A DNA stretch of 59,376 nucleotides, taken from positions 1 through 59,376 of the forward strand of contig NZ_JADEXR010000023.1 of the NCBI RefSeq assembly GCF_015206995.1, given 5' to 3'. The notes beneath the pieces are model-generated. The model was given only the letters and a program-made list of their open reading frames with translations, did no database searches and was not told the origin of the DNA. Made by a program: the position numbers and the translations under genes. This DNA is from an aff. Roholtiella sp. LEGE 12411. GTDB lineage: Bacteria; Cyanobacteriota; Cyanobacteriia; Cyanobacteriales; Nostocaceae. Every line of letters begins with the position of its first letter. Position 1 is the stretch's first letter. Below are positions 17,893-25,469 of the stretch, in pieces.

Positions 17893-18840
17893 ATGGTTAA
17901 AGTTATTGTCACTGGAGCCGCAGGATTTATCGGTTCTCAGCTTATAGAAACATTGTTGGAACAAGGGCAAGAAGTCATTGGGATTGATGAATTTAATGAT
18001 TACTACGATCCGATGTTAAAGCGTAAAAATGTCGCACACTTACATTGGTTGCCTGGCTTTACATTAATCGAAGGAGATATGCAATTTTTAGATTGGCAGA
18101 CACTCTTAAAAGATGTTGATATAGTTTACCATCAGGCTGCACAGGCAGGTGTAAGAGCGAGTTGGGGTCGATCTTTTCGAGGTTACACCGAACGCAATAT
18201 TAACGCTACACAAGTTTTGCTGGAAGCTGCAAAAGATGCTAAAAACCTCAAAAGGCTAGTGTTTGCCTCTTCATCGAGTGTATATGGTGACGCGGAAACA
18301 TTACCTACCCACGAGGGAATTTGTCCCCAACCAGTTTCTCCTTACGGCATCACTAAGCTAGCGGCTGAGCTATTGTGCGGACAATATCACAAGAATTTTG
18401 GCGTGCCTTGTGTATTATTGCGCTATTTCACAGTTTATGGCCCCAAGCAGCGCCCAGATATGGCATTTCATAAATTTTTTAAATCCATTTTGCAGAATGA
18501 AGCAATTCCTATTTACGGCGATGGACAGCAAACACGGGAGTTTACGTTTGTAAGTGATGTCATCGCCGCCAATTTGGCCGCCGCCATCGTACCCCAAGCT
18601 ATCGGGGAAATTTTTAACATCGGCGGTGGTAGCAGGGTGGTTTTAGCAGAAGTATTGGACACAATTGAGGAAATTGTCGGCAAACCAATCAAAACGAACC
18701 ACATAGAAAAGGCAATGGGAGACGCTCGTCATACAGCTGCTGATGTATCTAAAGCACAGAAAATTCTGGGGTATCAGCCGCAAGTTTCTCTAACAGAGGG
18801 GTTAATTCAGGAATGGCAGTGGATTAAGTCGTTGTATTAA
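17893..18840 (+). CDS. NAD-dependent nucleotide-sugar epimerase (UDP-glucuronate 4-epimerase-like)
   Basis: The 315-residue extended short-chain dehydrogenase has the NAD-binding GAAGFIG (residues 8-14), the catalytic SSSSVYGD and YGITK (Tyr/Lys pair), and GPKQRPDMAFHKF. The last is typical of UDP-glucuronate/UDP-galacturonate 4-epimerases. The product would supply nucleotide sugars for polysaccharide. The gene is followed by a strong intrinsic terminator at 18914. No glycosyltransferase is adjacent, so the pathway cannot be fixed. Confidence 0.85.
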   Translation: MVKVIVTGAAGFIGSQLIETLLEQGQEVIGIDEFNDYYDPMLKRKNVAHLHWLPGFTLIEGDMQFLDWQTLLKDVDIVYHQAAQAGVRASWGRSFRGYTERNINATQVLLEAAKDAKNLKRLVFASSSSVYGDAETLPTHEGICPQPVSPYGITKLAAELLCGQYHKNFGVPCVLLRYFTVYGPKQRPDMAFHKFFKSILQNEAIPIYGDGQQTREFTFVSDVIAANLAAAIVPQAIGEIFNIGGGSRVVLAEVLDTIEEIVGKPIKTNHIEKAMGDARHTAADVSKAQKILGYQPQVSLTEGLIQEWQWIKSLY

Positions 18841-18884
18841 AAGCTTGCTTAAGGGACTTGCAGGAAATAAAGTATACAAACAGT

Positions 18885-18903
18885 AAAAATAATAATCATT
18901 ATG
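18885..18903. promoter_or_regulatory. Candidate Fur box
   Basis: The 19-mer AAAAATAATAATCATTATG matches the classical Fur box GATAATGATAATCATTATC at 15 of 19 positions by eye. The exbB-exbD and tonB iron-uptake genes lie 1.4-4 kb away. It is followed almost at once by a terminator, so the gene it might control is unclear. Confidence 0.4.
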
Positions 18904-18913
18904 AGGATTAGAA

Positions 18914-18942
18914 AGCGGTTGCCGACGGCAGTCGCTTTTTTT
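18914..18942 (+). terminator. Intrinsic terminator of the epimerase gene
   Basis: AGCGGTTGCC and GGCAGTCGCT form a 10-bp stem (two G-T wobbles) around a GAC loop, followed by seven T residues. It lies 74 bp past the epimerase stop. Confidence 0.8.
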
Positions 18943-18972
18943 GCCTGACAAATATGCACTCCAAACAATTAT

Positions 18973-19307
18973 AGGACTTACGCAACTGGCACACAAGGCT
19001 TCTGGTATAAGAGTCAAGGGTCAAGGGTGAATGGCACTAAGAAAAGCCCAAAGGCTTGTGTCGTCTCGTTCCCAGCCCCCAGGCTGGGAATGTGTTTAAA
19101 GAGGCTCTGCCTCTTGTCAAGCTAGTGGAGGCAGAGCCTCCCAGAATGGGTTCCCAGCCCCCAGGCTCTTAACCAGTCAGACCAGTCAGAGCAAGGGCTG
19201 TATCTTTTCTTAGTGCCATTCGGTCAAGGGTCAAGGTTTTTTGGACTTTTGACCTTTGACTCTGGACAACCTCTGGCGTTAAAAATATGACACTTGCGTA
19301 AGTCCTG
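18973..19307 (+). mobile_element. MITE-like element, AGGACTTACGC family, copy A (interrupted)
   Basis: The element starts AGGACTTACGCAACTGG and ends CACTTGCGTAAGTCCTG. It is flanked on both sides by AATTAT (18967-18972 and 19308-19313), a perfect 6-bp target duplication. Without the nested element at 19030-19220 it would be close to the 125-bp copies at 23135 and 49819. No coding capacity. Confidence 0.85.
19030..19220. mobile_element. Second inverted-repeat element nested in copy A
   Basis: AATGGCACTAAGAAAAG (19030-19046) and CTTTTCTTAGTGCCATT (19204-19220) are perfect 17-bp terminal inverted repeats enclosing a further 157 bp. The interior contains CCCAGCCCCCAGGCTGGG and GAGGCTCTGCCTC/GAGGCAGAGCCTC palindromes, so the whole piece should fold strongly. 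It sits in the heptamer (TCAAGGG) part of the outer element. A target duplication cannot be told apart from the repeats there. Confidence 0.75.
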
Positions 19308-19326
19308 AATTATAGCGATTGCGACG

Positions 19327-19357
19327 AGTCAGTTCACGAATCAAATCGGATTACTAT
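19327..19357 (-). mobile_element. Lone end of the ATAGTAAT MITE-like family
   Basis: Read on the minus strand this begins TATAGTAATCCGATTTGATT and continues CGTGAACTGAC. It matches the left end of the copy at 8443 over about 30 bp. The other end is missing, so it is a truncated copy. It lies just beyond the right end of copy A. Confidence 0.55.
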
Positions 19358-19495
19358 AGTAAGTACTGAAGAATCAAAATTGTTAAACGTTAATGGCGTT
19401 GCCCAAGGTTAATTTCTTTAATTTCTGTCATCAGATGCTCGTGGATATACTTAATGATTCCAGCAGGCTCGTGTTATTAACATCTAAGTTCCATT

Positions 19496-20260
19496 ATGAC
19501 AACTAGACCACTCTTCAATTGGCTTACTTGTCGTCAGCCTAATCCTCAAGCAAATTTGCGTTTATTCTGTTTCCCTTATGCTGGTGGTAGCGCTTCAATT
19601 TTTCGTACCTGGTCTAAGAGTTTACCTGGAACTGTCGAAGTCTGTGCTGTGGAACTTCCGGGACGGGGATCTCTGATGAAGTTGCTTCCCTTGACGCGGT
19701 TAGAGCCACTTGTAAATGCGATCGCATCAGAGCTTGTACCATACTTAGATAAGCCATTCGCTTTGTTTGGTCACAGTATGGGTGGACTAATTAGCTTCGA
19801 GTTGACCCGTCTACTACGCTCCAAGTATAGTCTGACTCCATTTCACCTCTTTATATCTGCTCGCCTTGCTCCGCAAATCCCGTTAACAAAATCACCTCTC
19901 CACACATTATCAGAGCCTGAGTTGTTGGAGAAACTTCGTAATTTCAACGGTACACCTAAAGCAGTGCTAGAAAATCAGGCATTGATGGAACTGTTTTTGC
20001 CAATTCTGCGAGCAGACTTTGCAATTGTGGAAACCTATGTATATGCTCAGGAACCGCCGTTGGAATGCCCGATTACTGTTTTTGGTGGTTTACAAGACCA
20101 AGAAGTTAGTTATGAGGCTTTGCAAGCATGGCGGGAGCAAACGATCGCAGCTTTCTCATTACAGATGTTTAACGGCGCACATTTCTTTATACACTCAGAG
20201 CAAGTGGTATTATTGAAAAGCATAGCCGAAGAATTACAGATGCGAGCGCCAGCAGCATAA
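19496..20260 (+). CDS. Type II thioesterase (TEII, alpha/beta hydrolase)
   Basis: The 254-residue protein matches the type II thioesterases that clear stalled acyl or aminoacyl groups from NRPS/PKS carrier proteins. It has RLFCFPYAGGSASIF at the start, the nucleophile GHSMGG (Ser about 94), GLQDQEV with the acid (about 202), and GAHFFI with the catalytic His (about 228). No NRPS or PKS gene is within the window, so it acts in trans or is a leftover. Proximity to exbBD/tonB and a Fur-like box hints at siderophore metabolism, but that is inference. Confidence 0.85.
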   Translation: MTTRPLFNWLTCRQPNPQANLRLFCFPYAGGSASIFRTWSKSLPGTVEVCAVELPGRGSLMKLLPLTRLEPLVNAIASELVPYLDKPFALFGHSMGGLISFELTRLLRSKYSLTPFHLFISARLAPQIPLTKSPLHTLSEPELLEKLRNFNGTPKAVLENQALMELFLPILRADFAIVETYVYAQEPPLECPITVFGGLQDQEVSYEALQAWREQTIAAFSLQMFNGAHFFIHSEQVVLLKSIAEELQMRAPAA

Positions 20261-20269
20261 GCTAAATGT

Positions 20270-20293
20270 GGGCGATCGCTAACACAATCGCCC
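20270..20293. terminator. Hairpin between convergent thioesterase and exbD genes
   Basis: GGGCGAT and ATCGCCC form a perfect 7-bp stem around a 10-nt loop. It is followed after ten bases by TTTTTT on the plus strand. It lies 10 bp after the thioesterase stop and may terminate that transcript. Confidence 0.45.
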
Positions 20294-20324
20294 GACAATC
20301 ATTTTTTATCAGCTAATATTTACA

Positions 20325-20729
20325 TTATGGTTTTTGGGTGGCGATCGCTAATTTTGCTCCCTCAACTTGACGTACCCGATCCATTACCGTCACTACCTCG
20401 CCATAACCGACTTTTTCATCGGCATTAATAATCACTAAAACTTCTGAGTTAGAACCGACTAGAGCACGTACTTGCTGTGTCAAATTATCAATTGCAACAG
20501 GTTGACGATTGAGGCTAATCTGTCCTTTATCATCAACCGTGACGGTGATTTTAGTCGGAACTTGTTGTTGTTTTGCCGTAGCTGCTTTCGGTAAATTTAC
20601 TGGCAATCCTTCTGAGCGCGTTAAAAATAGAGTTGACATGATAAAAAATGTCAAAATTGCAAATATCACGTCAATCATCGGCACAATATTAATCTGTGGT
20701 GGCAAATCAGGTTCATCTGGTAGACGCAT
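20325..20729 (-). CDS. exbD: Biopolymer transport protein ExbD/TolR
   Basis: The 134-residue protein has one N-terminal membrane helix (NIVPMIDVIFAILTFFIMSTLF) with the essential Asp of the family, followed by a periplasmic domain with VTVDDKGQISLN and VLVIINADEKVGYGEVV. With ExbB it forms the proton-driven motor that energises TonB. An upstream ATG would give 153 residues. The ATG at 20727-20729 has GAGGAG nine bases before it and is the better start; it overlaps the exbB end by 17 bp, indicating translational coupling. Confidence 0.93.
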   Translation of the reverse strand: MRLPDEPDLPPQINIVPMIDVIFAILTFFIMSTLFLTRSEGLPVNLPKAATAKQQQVPTKITVTVDDKGQISLNRQPVAIDNLTQQVRALVGSNSEVLVIINADEKVGYGEVVTVMDRVRQVEGAKLAIATQKP

Positions 20730-21366
20730 AAGTTTTTTCTCCTCGTTCATAACGACGGCGGTAGAGTAATTCGAGTTGTCCCCCATACTCCTGAATCAGT
20801 GCTATTTGGCGTTGGTACAATCCCCGGAAAGTGTTAGCAAATAGGAGTGTAAATATAGCAACGATCAATCCTGATGCTGTTGATACTAAAGCTTCACTAA
20901 TCCCGGATGTGACACCTGCTGTTTTAGTACCTCCCACATCACCAAGGTTTAAGGAAGCAAAAGAGGCAATCAATCCTAACACAGTTCCCAGAAGACCCAA
21001 CAGTGGAGCCAAACCGATAATTGTCTCTAGAATGTTTTGAAAGCGTTTGAGTAAAGGTATCTCAGCTTGCGATTCACTTTCTAATGCCAAACGAAATTCC
21101 TCCGGATTTGGCTCCTCCAATTCTAAAGCCGCAAGAAAAATGCGGGCTAGTGGCAAATCTGCATTTTTCTGAAGTTTATCCATTGCACCGACAACGTTAT
21201 CGAGTCGATAGAGGTTTAAAACATCTCGCACTACGCGGCTTTGACGTTTATTAATCCTCACCCAAAAACTGACGCGCTCGATTATCAGCCCCACTGCCAA
21301 TACTGAAAAACCCAGCAGGGGCCACATGACCACACCACCTGCTGTAAACAGATTTTGAATTCCCAT
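20713..21366 (-). CDS. exbB: ExbB/TolQ family proton channel
   Basis: The 217-residue membrane protein has an N-terminal helix (about 12-30) and two helices in the conserved MotA/TolQ/ExbB domain: LETIIGLAPLLGLLGTVLGLIASF and SEALVSTASGLIVAIFTLLFANTF. It forms the proton channel with ExbD, in one operon with it, and powers TonB-dependent uptake at the outer membrane. It is divergent from tonB across 324 bp. Confidence 0.95.
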   Translation of the reverse strand: MGIQNLFTAGGVVMWPLLGFSVLAVGLIIERVSFWVRINKRQSRVVRDVLNLYRLDNVVGAMDKLQKNADLPLARIFLAALELEEPNPEEFRLALESESQAEIPLLKRFQNILETIIGLAPLLGLLGTVLGLIASFASLNLGDVGGTKTAGVTSGISEALVSTASGLIVAIFTLLFANTFRGLYQRQIALIQEYGGQLELLYRRRYERGEKTYASTR

Positions 21367-21690
21367 GTAGTGCCTCTAAAATGCCAACAATAACACATAG
21401 TCAGACTATCAGAATCTTGAGAAAGGCTGATAGAATTTCTCAATTAAATTTAAAATATAATGATAAATTTTTTAAATCAATCAGTCATGATTTTTATTTA
21501 CCTATTTGTTGGCTTTATATAAAAAAAAATAATTCGGTTAAATAAAAATTAATATTGTTCAAAAACCCTGATATTAAAAAGATGTTCATCATAAATGTGC
21601 AGTTCGCAAAAAATTTTAATTTTTTACTTGCGTATTTGCACCAGTAGATCCTAATATGACTAGATTAGTGAGAATAGGTAGCAATAGGCT
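21367..21690. promoter_or_regulatory. Divergent promoter region exbB/tonB with possible Fur half-site
   Basis: The region is strongly AT-rich. ATAATGATAA at 21457-21466 matches ten consecutive positions of the Fur box; the downstream half is poor. Iron control of this divergent pair would be expected from the family, but the site itself is weak evidence. Confidence 0.35.
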
Positions 21691-23127
21691 ATGAGCTTTT
21701 CTGGCATCACTGTTGAGCAACGTTCTAAAGAAGTTCAGGCTCTTAAGTCTTTTCTGACTTACAGTTTGATTGGCTCGCTAGCGCTGCATATCGGCGCACT
21801 GTCATCAGGCATAGGTAATTTTTTGACGCGAGTACCTCAACTAGAAGAAGAACCAATAGAGTTGGCCATCGTTGAACCGACTACAGAACCAGAAAAACCA
21901 GTCAAAGAAATTCCAGAAGAAATCAAAAAACAGCCTGAAGTTGTACAAAAACAACCCGTAGTAAGTCAACCAGTACAAAAGGTTGTTGAAAGCCCAAAAA
22001 CTCCGCTAGTTCAACAGCAAACAGAAAAGGTTACGACCATACCACAAAAGGCACAGCCGACAAATACCCCGCCAAAGGCAGTTGCTACTAGGTCAGAAGT
22101 TCCTGTACAATCTGCACCTGTCACTCCATCTAACGACAATTTAAGACAGCAATTGAGCCAACTGAGAGATTCTAAACCAAATCTAGGTGGCAGTAATAAT
22201 ACAGTTCCATTAAATAACCTTAGCAACTCTGGTTCTGGGGTTGCTTTAAATACAGGCACAAGTAGAGGTACGGGCATAGGTACTGTTAGAGGCGTCAGCA
22301 CTGGTATAGGTACTAGTGTAGGTACTGGTACGGGCAATCAATCAGGAAACCGTTCGCCAGTAGTGACAGCACCGACAACACCAACACCTCCAAAAATCAA
22401 TAATTCAGGTACTGGTAATACTGGTAATGGTCGTGCAGCTTGTCGTGAATGCGCTGCTAAGTATCCAGAGGCAGCAAGACGACGAGGAATAGAAGGAAGA
22501 GTAGAGGTAGCTGTTGATACTGATGATAAAGGTAATGTTACCAATGTACGAGTTGCTAAATCCAGTGGAAACCGCGACTTGGATGAAGAAACCCTGAGAC
22601 AAGCACGTAACTGGAAATTAAAACCCGCATCTGGTGGTAGACAAGGAGTGTCGATCGCAACTGAATATGCCATACAAGGCTCACGGCGACACCGCCAAGC
22701 CCAAGAACAGAAAAAACGCAGAGAAGCGCAAGAAACAAACCAGCAAACAGCGACTTCAAACACCGATACCAACACAACTCGCAGACGCAGGCGATCGCTA
22801 ACACCTACAATTACAGATGTTCCCCCCGAAAGACCAGCAGAATCTAGAGTTACCCCTCAGATACGCCGTCCAAGAGGAGAAAATACTGCCGCAGGTTCAG
22901 CATCTGAACCTCGTCGGACAACTCCCACTCAGGGAAATGCCAGAGAGTCTTTACGCAGCATCCGCCGTCAGCGAGTGTCTGGTGATTCATCACAAAAGCC
23001 ACAAGCAACCACAAATCGACGGCGGCGCAAAAGAGAGGATAATAGCCAAAACAGGTTACTACGCCGCTTGCGCCCACAACCCCAATCACAGCCAACTGCA
23101 CCCCCTGCTGGTGCAAGTCAGGAGTAG
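21691..23127 (+). CDS. tonB: TonB family energy-transducing protein with long basic C-terminal tail
   Basis: The 478-residue protein has one membrane anchor (about 24-46), a Pro/Glu/Lys-rich periplasm-spanning region (about 50-115), a Gly/Thr-rich low-complexity stretch (about 180-220), and a TonB C-terminal domain at about 248-327 (CAAKYPEAARRRGIEGRV, VAKSSGNRDLDEETLRQA, WKLKPA). Unusually, about 150 more residues follow, rich in Arg, Gln, Thr and Pro with several RRRRR-like clusters. TonB usually ends at its domain. It is divergent from exbB-exbD and should couple that motor to outer-membrane receptors, none of which lie in this window. Confidence 0.88.
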   Translation: MSFSGITVEQRSKEVQALKSFLTYSLIGSLALHIGALSSGIGNFLTRVPQLEEEPIELAIVEPTTEPEKPVKEIPEEIKKQPEVVQKQPVVSQPVQKVVESPKTPLVQQQTEKVTTIPQKAQPTNTPPKAVATRSEVPVQSAPVTPSNDNLRQQLSQLRDSKPNLGGSNNTVPLNNLSNSGSGVALNTGTSRGTGIGTVRGVSTGIGTSVGTGTGNQSGNRSPVVTAPTTPTPPKINNSGTGNTGNGRAACRECAAKYPEAARRRGIEGRVEVAVDTDDKGNVTNVRVAKSSGNRDLDEETLRQARNWKLKPASGGRQGVSIATEYAIQGSRRHRQAQEQKKRREAQETNQQTATSNTDTNTTRRRRRSLTPTITDVPPERPAESRVTPQIRRPRGENTAAGSASEPRRTTPTQGNARESLRSIRRQRVSGDSSQKPQATTNRRRRKREDNSQNRLLRRLRPQPQSQPTAPPAGASQE

Positions 23128-23134
23128 AGTAATA

Positions 23135-23259
23135 CAGGACTTACGCAAGTGTCATATTTTTAACGCCAGAGGTTGTCCAGAGTCAAAGGTCAAAAGTCCA
23201 AAAAACCTTGACCCTTGACTCTTATACCAGAAGCCTTGTGTGCCAGTTGCGTAAGTCCT
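23135..23259 (-). mobile_element. MITE-like element, AGGACTTACGC family, copy B
   Basis: A 125-bp element in reverse orientation: it begins CAGGACTTACGCAAGTG and ends CAGTTGCGTAAGTCCT. The flanks GTAATA (23129-23134) and ATAATA (23260-23265) are a 6-bp target duplication with one mismatch. It nearly abuts the tonB stop. Its interior is almost identical to copy C at 49819. Confidence 0.85.
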
Positions 23260-23331
23260 ATAATATAGGAATCACTCTTCCATCATGGGGTAAAACTTTG
23301 GTTTTTCGTTGGCTGAAACGCCAAAAATTCC

Positions 23332-25086
23332 TTAATTTTTCCAAGGAAGTTTGACTGTAAATCGACTGCCTCTCCCCAATGCGCTTTCAGCATGGACACT
23401 CCCACCATGCAACTGTACAATTCTTTGTACCATTGCTAATCCTAAACCTGTGCCTGCTTGACGACGTGTGTATGCATTATCAACATGCACAAAAGTTTGA
23501 AATAATTTAGAGAGGTCGTCTGAAGAAATACCAATACCCGTGTCTACCACGCTGATAAAGATATATTCGTTTGTTGAATTTGGCTGAACTTCAATCCAAA
23601 CTTCGCCGTCGTCTGGAGTAAATTTGACAGCGTTATTCAACAGATTAATGAGCATTTGCCTGATACGGTACTCATCGACTTGGATGGGTTTAAGTCCTTC
23701 TGGTATTTGTGAACTTAGCTGGATATTTTTCTTAAATGCTTGCTGTCTCACAAAACTGAGGCTCGAATTACATAATCCTTGGATAGAAGTGGGAGCCAGT
23801 TGCAGTTCTATTTTACCGGATTCGATTTTGGCAAAGTCGAGGATATTGTTGATCAGTTCTAGTAAATGCTTACCGTTAAGTTCCAGAGTCTTTAGAGACT
23901 GGCGCTGTTCTTTGGTTAGAGGGCCGGACACCTCACTTTGAAGTGCTGTGGCGATCGCTAAAATCGAGTTAAGAGGAGTCTGGAATTCATAGCTTATATT
24001 CGCTAAAAATGTACTTTTAGCACGATTTGCCACTTCGGCAACTTCTTTAGCCTCACGCAGGGCGGATTCTGCCCGGATGCGATCGCATACTTCCAAAGTT
24101 AGCACCACAAAGTCAGCAATAGAGCCTACAAAGTTTTGCTCAATCAATTCCCAATGGCGGGGAGTTCCAACCTGTTCATGAAATACCATTCCCACCACTT
24201 CACCGCCAACCCAAATGGGTGCATTAATTAAAGATACGATGTTTTCTGGTTCTAGCAGATTAGCCCATAATTCCTTTACACGTAGATCGTTGCGCGTGTC
24301 AGTGACGATGATGGTACAGGAAGTTGCCAGCGTTTTAAAGTAGATAGGATAGTCTTTGCGCTTGAGTTCCGCACCTGCGGAAAATCTTTGCTTGCTACGT
24401 TCGTAGAGATTTACACATTGTAGTTTAGTGCGATCGCCATTATAAATCCACACGCTGACTCGCTCGACTTCTAAAGCATTCGCTGCTGTTTGTGTGATCA
24501 CTTTGAATGCTGTATCTAAATCTCCGTCTGAAACCGCCCTGTGATTTGCCAATTCTGCCAGTGCCCGACTATGCTGGCCTAGTCTGCGTTCATTCTGGAT
24601 GCGCTGTTGAATTTCTTGCTGTAACTCTTGAGTTCGCTGTTCAACTCGCAATTCTAAATCCTCTTTAGCGATTACTAGTGCTAAAAAGGATTCGCGTAAC
24701 TGTTGCACCATCTGGTTAAAAGAGCCAGCCAATACCTCCAGTTCCTTGATACCCCGCACTATCGGCACTGAATCTTCTGGATGGCTGAAATCGACTGAAG
24801 TTGAGCGTTGAGCTAAAGCTTTTACCGCCGTGCTTAAATGGAGGATTGGTTGAGCTATCCAGCGAGCGGTAAAAATTCCCAGCAATGCAGCCAGTCCAAA
24901 GGCTCCCACATAGAGCAAAAATGTGGTTTGAGTATTAAGATCAATCTGCCCATTGCGGGTTGGTAAGTATGCGGTGAATCCCACCACTAGCGAGATTTGT
25001 AGCAAAAACAATACTACTAGGACGCGACTTAGGGGCACGCCTTTAACTAGTGAAGAAAGCCAATTTTGCCCAGGTTTTTGGATCAT
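23332..25086 (-). CDS. Histidine-kinase-like protein lacking the phospho-acceptor His
   Basis: 584 residues: two membrane helices (about 19-41 and 56-77), HAMP (about 78-130), coiled coil (about 130-165), GAF domain (about 190-335), HisKA-like region (about 356-420) and HATPase (about 465-582). The ATPase boxes look intact (LINLLNNAVKFT, VDTGIGIS, GTGLGLAM). The H-box reads NISYEFQTPLN where SHELRTPLN is expected, so residue 366 is Tyr (codon at 23989-23991) and cannot act as the usual phospho-acceptor. The loop between the membrane helices is only about 15 residues, so no periplasmic sensor domain remains. It may be a pseudokinase that regulates a partner, or a decaying gene. No response regulator is adjacent. 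Confidence 0.85.
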   Translation of the reverse strand: MIQKPGQNWLSSLVKGVPLSRVLVVLFLLQISLVVGFTAYLPTRNGQIDLNTQTTFLLYVGAFGLAALLGIFTARWIAQPILHLSTAVKALAQRSTSVDFSHPEDSVPIVRGIKELEVLAGSFNQMVQQLRESFLALVIAKEDLELRVEQRTQELQQEIQQRIQNERRLGQHSRALAELANHRAVSDGDLDTAFKVITQTAANALEVERVSVWIYNGDRTKLQCVNLYERSKQRFSAGAELKRKDYPIYFKTLATSCTIIVTDTRNDLRVKELWANLLEPENIVSLINAPIWVGGEVVGMVFHEQVGTPRHWELIEQNFVGSIADFVVLTLEVCDRIRAESALREAKEVAEVANRAKSTFLANISYEFQTPLNSILAIATALQSEVSGPLTKEQRQSLKTLELNGKHLLELINNILDFAKIESGKIELQLAPTSIQGLCNSSLSFVRQQAFKKNIQLSSQIPEGLKPIQVDEYRIRQMLINLLNNAVKFTPDDGEVWIEVQPNSTNEYIFISVVDTGIGISSDDLSKLFQTFVHVDNAYTRRQAGTGLGLAMVQRIVQLHGGSVHAESALGRGSRFTVKLPWKN

Positions 25087-25469
25087 CTGCCTGCTTCACC
25101 CCGTTTTCAAATGCTCCCAGTGCTTTTAGCGTTGGTCGTTGAGTTAATCTTATGCTATTCGATACCTTTGATATCTATTTCTTCGTAGAGCAGCAAGTTC
25201 GCTATTTTCAGGGCTAATCTATAGTTCGCATTTGGCCGGGTCAAGTGTAAATATACCACAGGACGTCAATAAAGCTCAGGCTACGCCCGATGGGCAGGGG
25301 TCACTGAGAAGCCCGCGCTGTATGCCTAACATCAGCGTCGGGAGTATGTCACGTATGAGACATCAACAGCGATCGCAAATTATTTACAAAATTTCCATAG
25401 CAAGCTAGTGTGGAAGGCTGTAGCTATTGCCGTAATAATGTTTTTTAGTGTGTTCAGAGGACTGGATCT
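25087..25469. other. Divergent intergenic region with an IS200/IS605-type right-end remnant
   Basis: Between the divergent kinase-like and helicase genes. It contains the structured remnant at 25272-25352. The rest shows no gene. AGAGGA just before the helicase ATG is a good Shine-Dalgarno. Confidence 0.5.
25272..25352 (+). ncRNA. Candidate omegaRNA scaffold / IS200-IS605 right-end remnant
   Basis: AAGCTCAGGCTACGCCCGATGGGCAGGGG is followed by AAGCCCGCGCTG and CAGCGTCGGGAGTATGTCAC. It forms a GCCCGATGGGC hairpin and a longer stem (CCCGCGCTG with CAGCG-T-CGGG, one bulged T). From memory this resembles the 3' ends of cyanobacterial TnpB elements, where the end of the element is also the guide-RNA scaffold. 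No tnpB lies beside it, so it is a solo remnant. The identity rests on recall and fold only. Confidence 0.45.

Larger units (their letters stand above)
18841..19495. other. Repeat-filled region between epimerase and thioesterase genes
   Basis: In order it holds a Fur-box-like sequence (18885-18903), an intrinsic terminator (18914-18942), a MITE-like element split by a second element (18973-19307), a lone end of a third repeat family (19327-19357), and about 140 bp of leader before the thioesterase gene. No protein gene is present. Confidence 0.7.

Noticed and set aside
22011-22337. Hydrophobic-looking 108-codon ORF antisense to tonB
   Set aside because: It is a shadow of the low-complexity Gly/Thr and Pro repeats of tonB.
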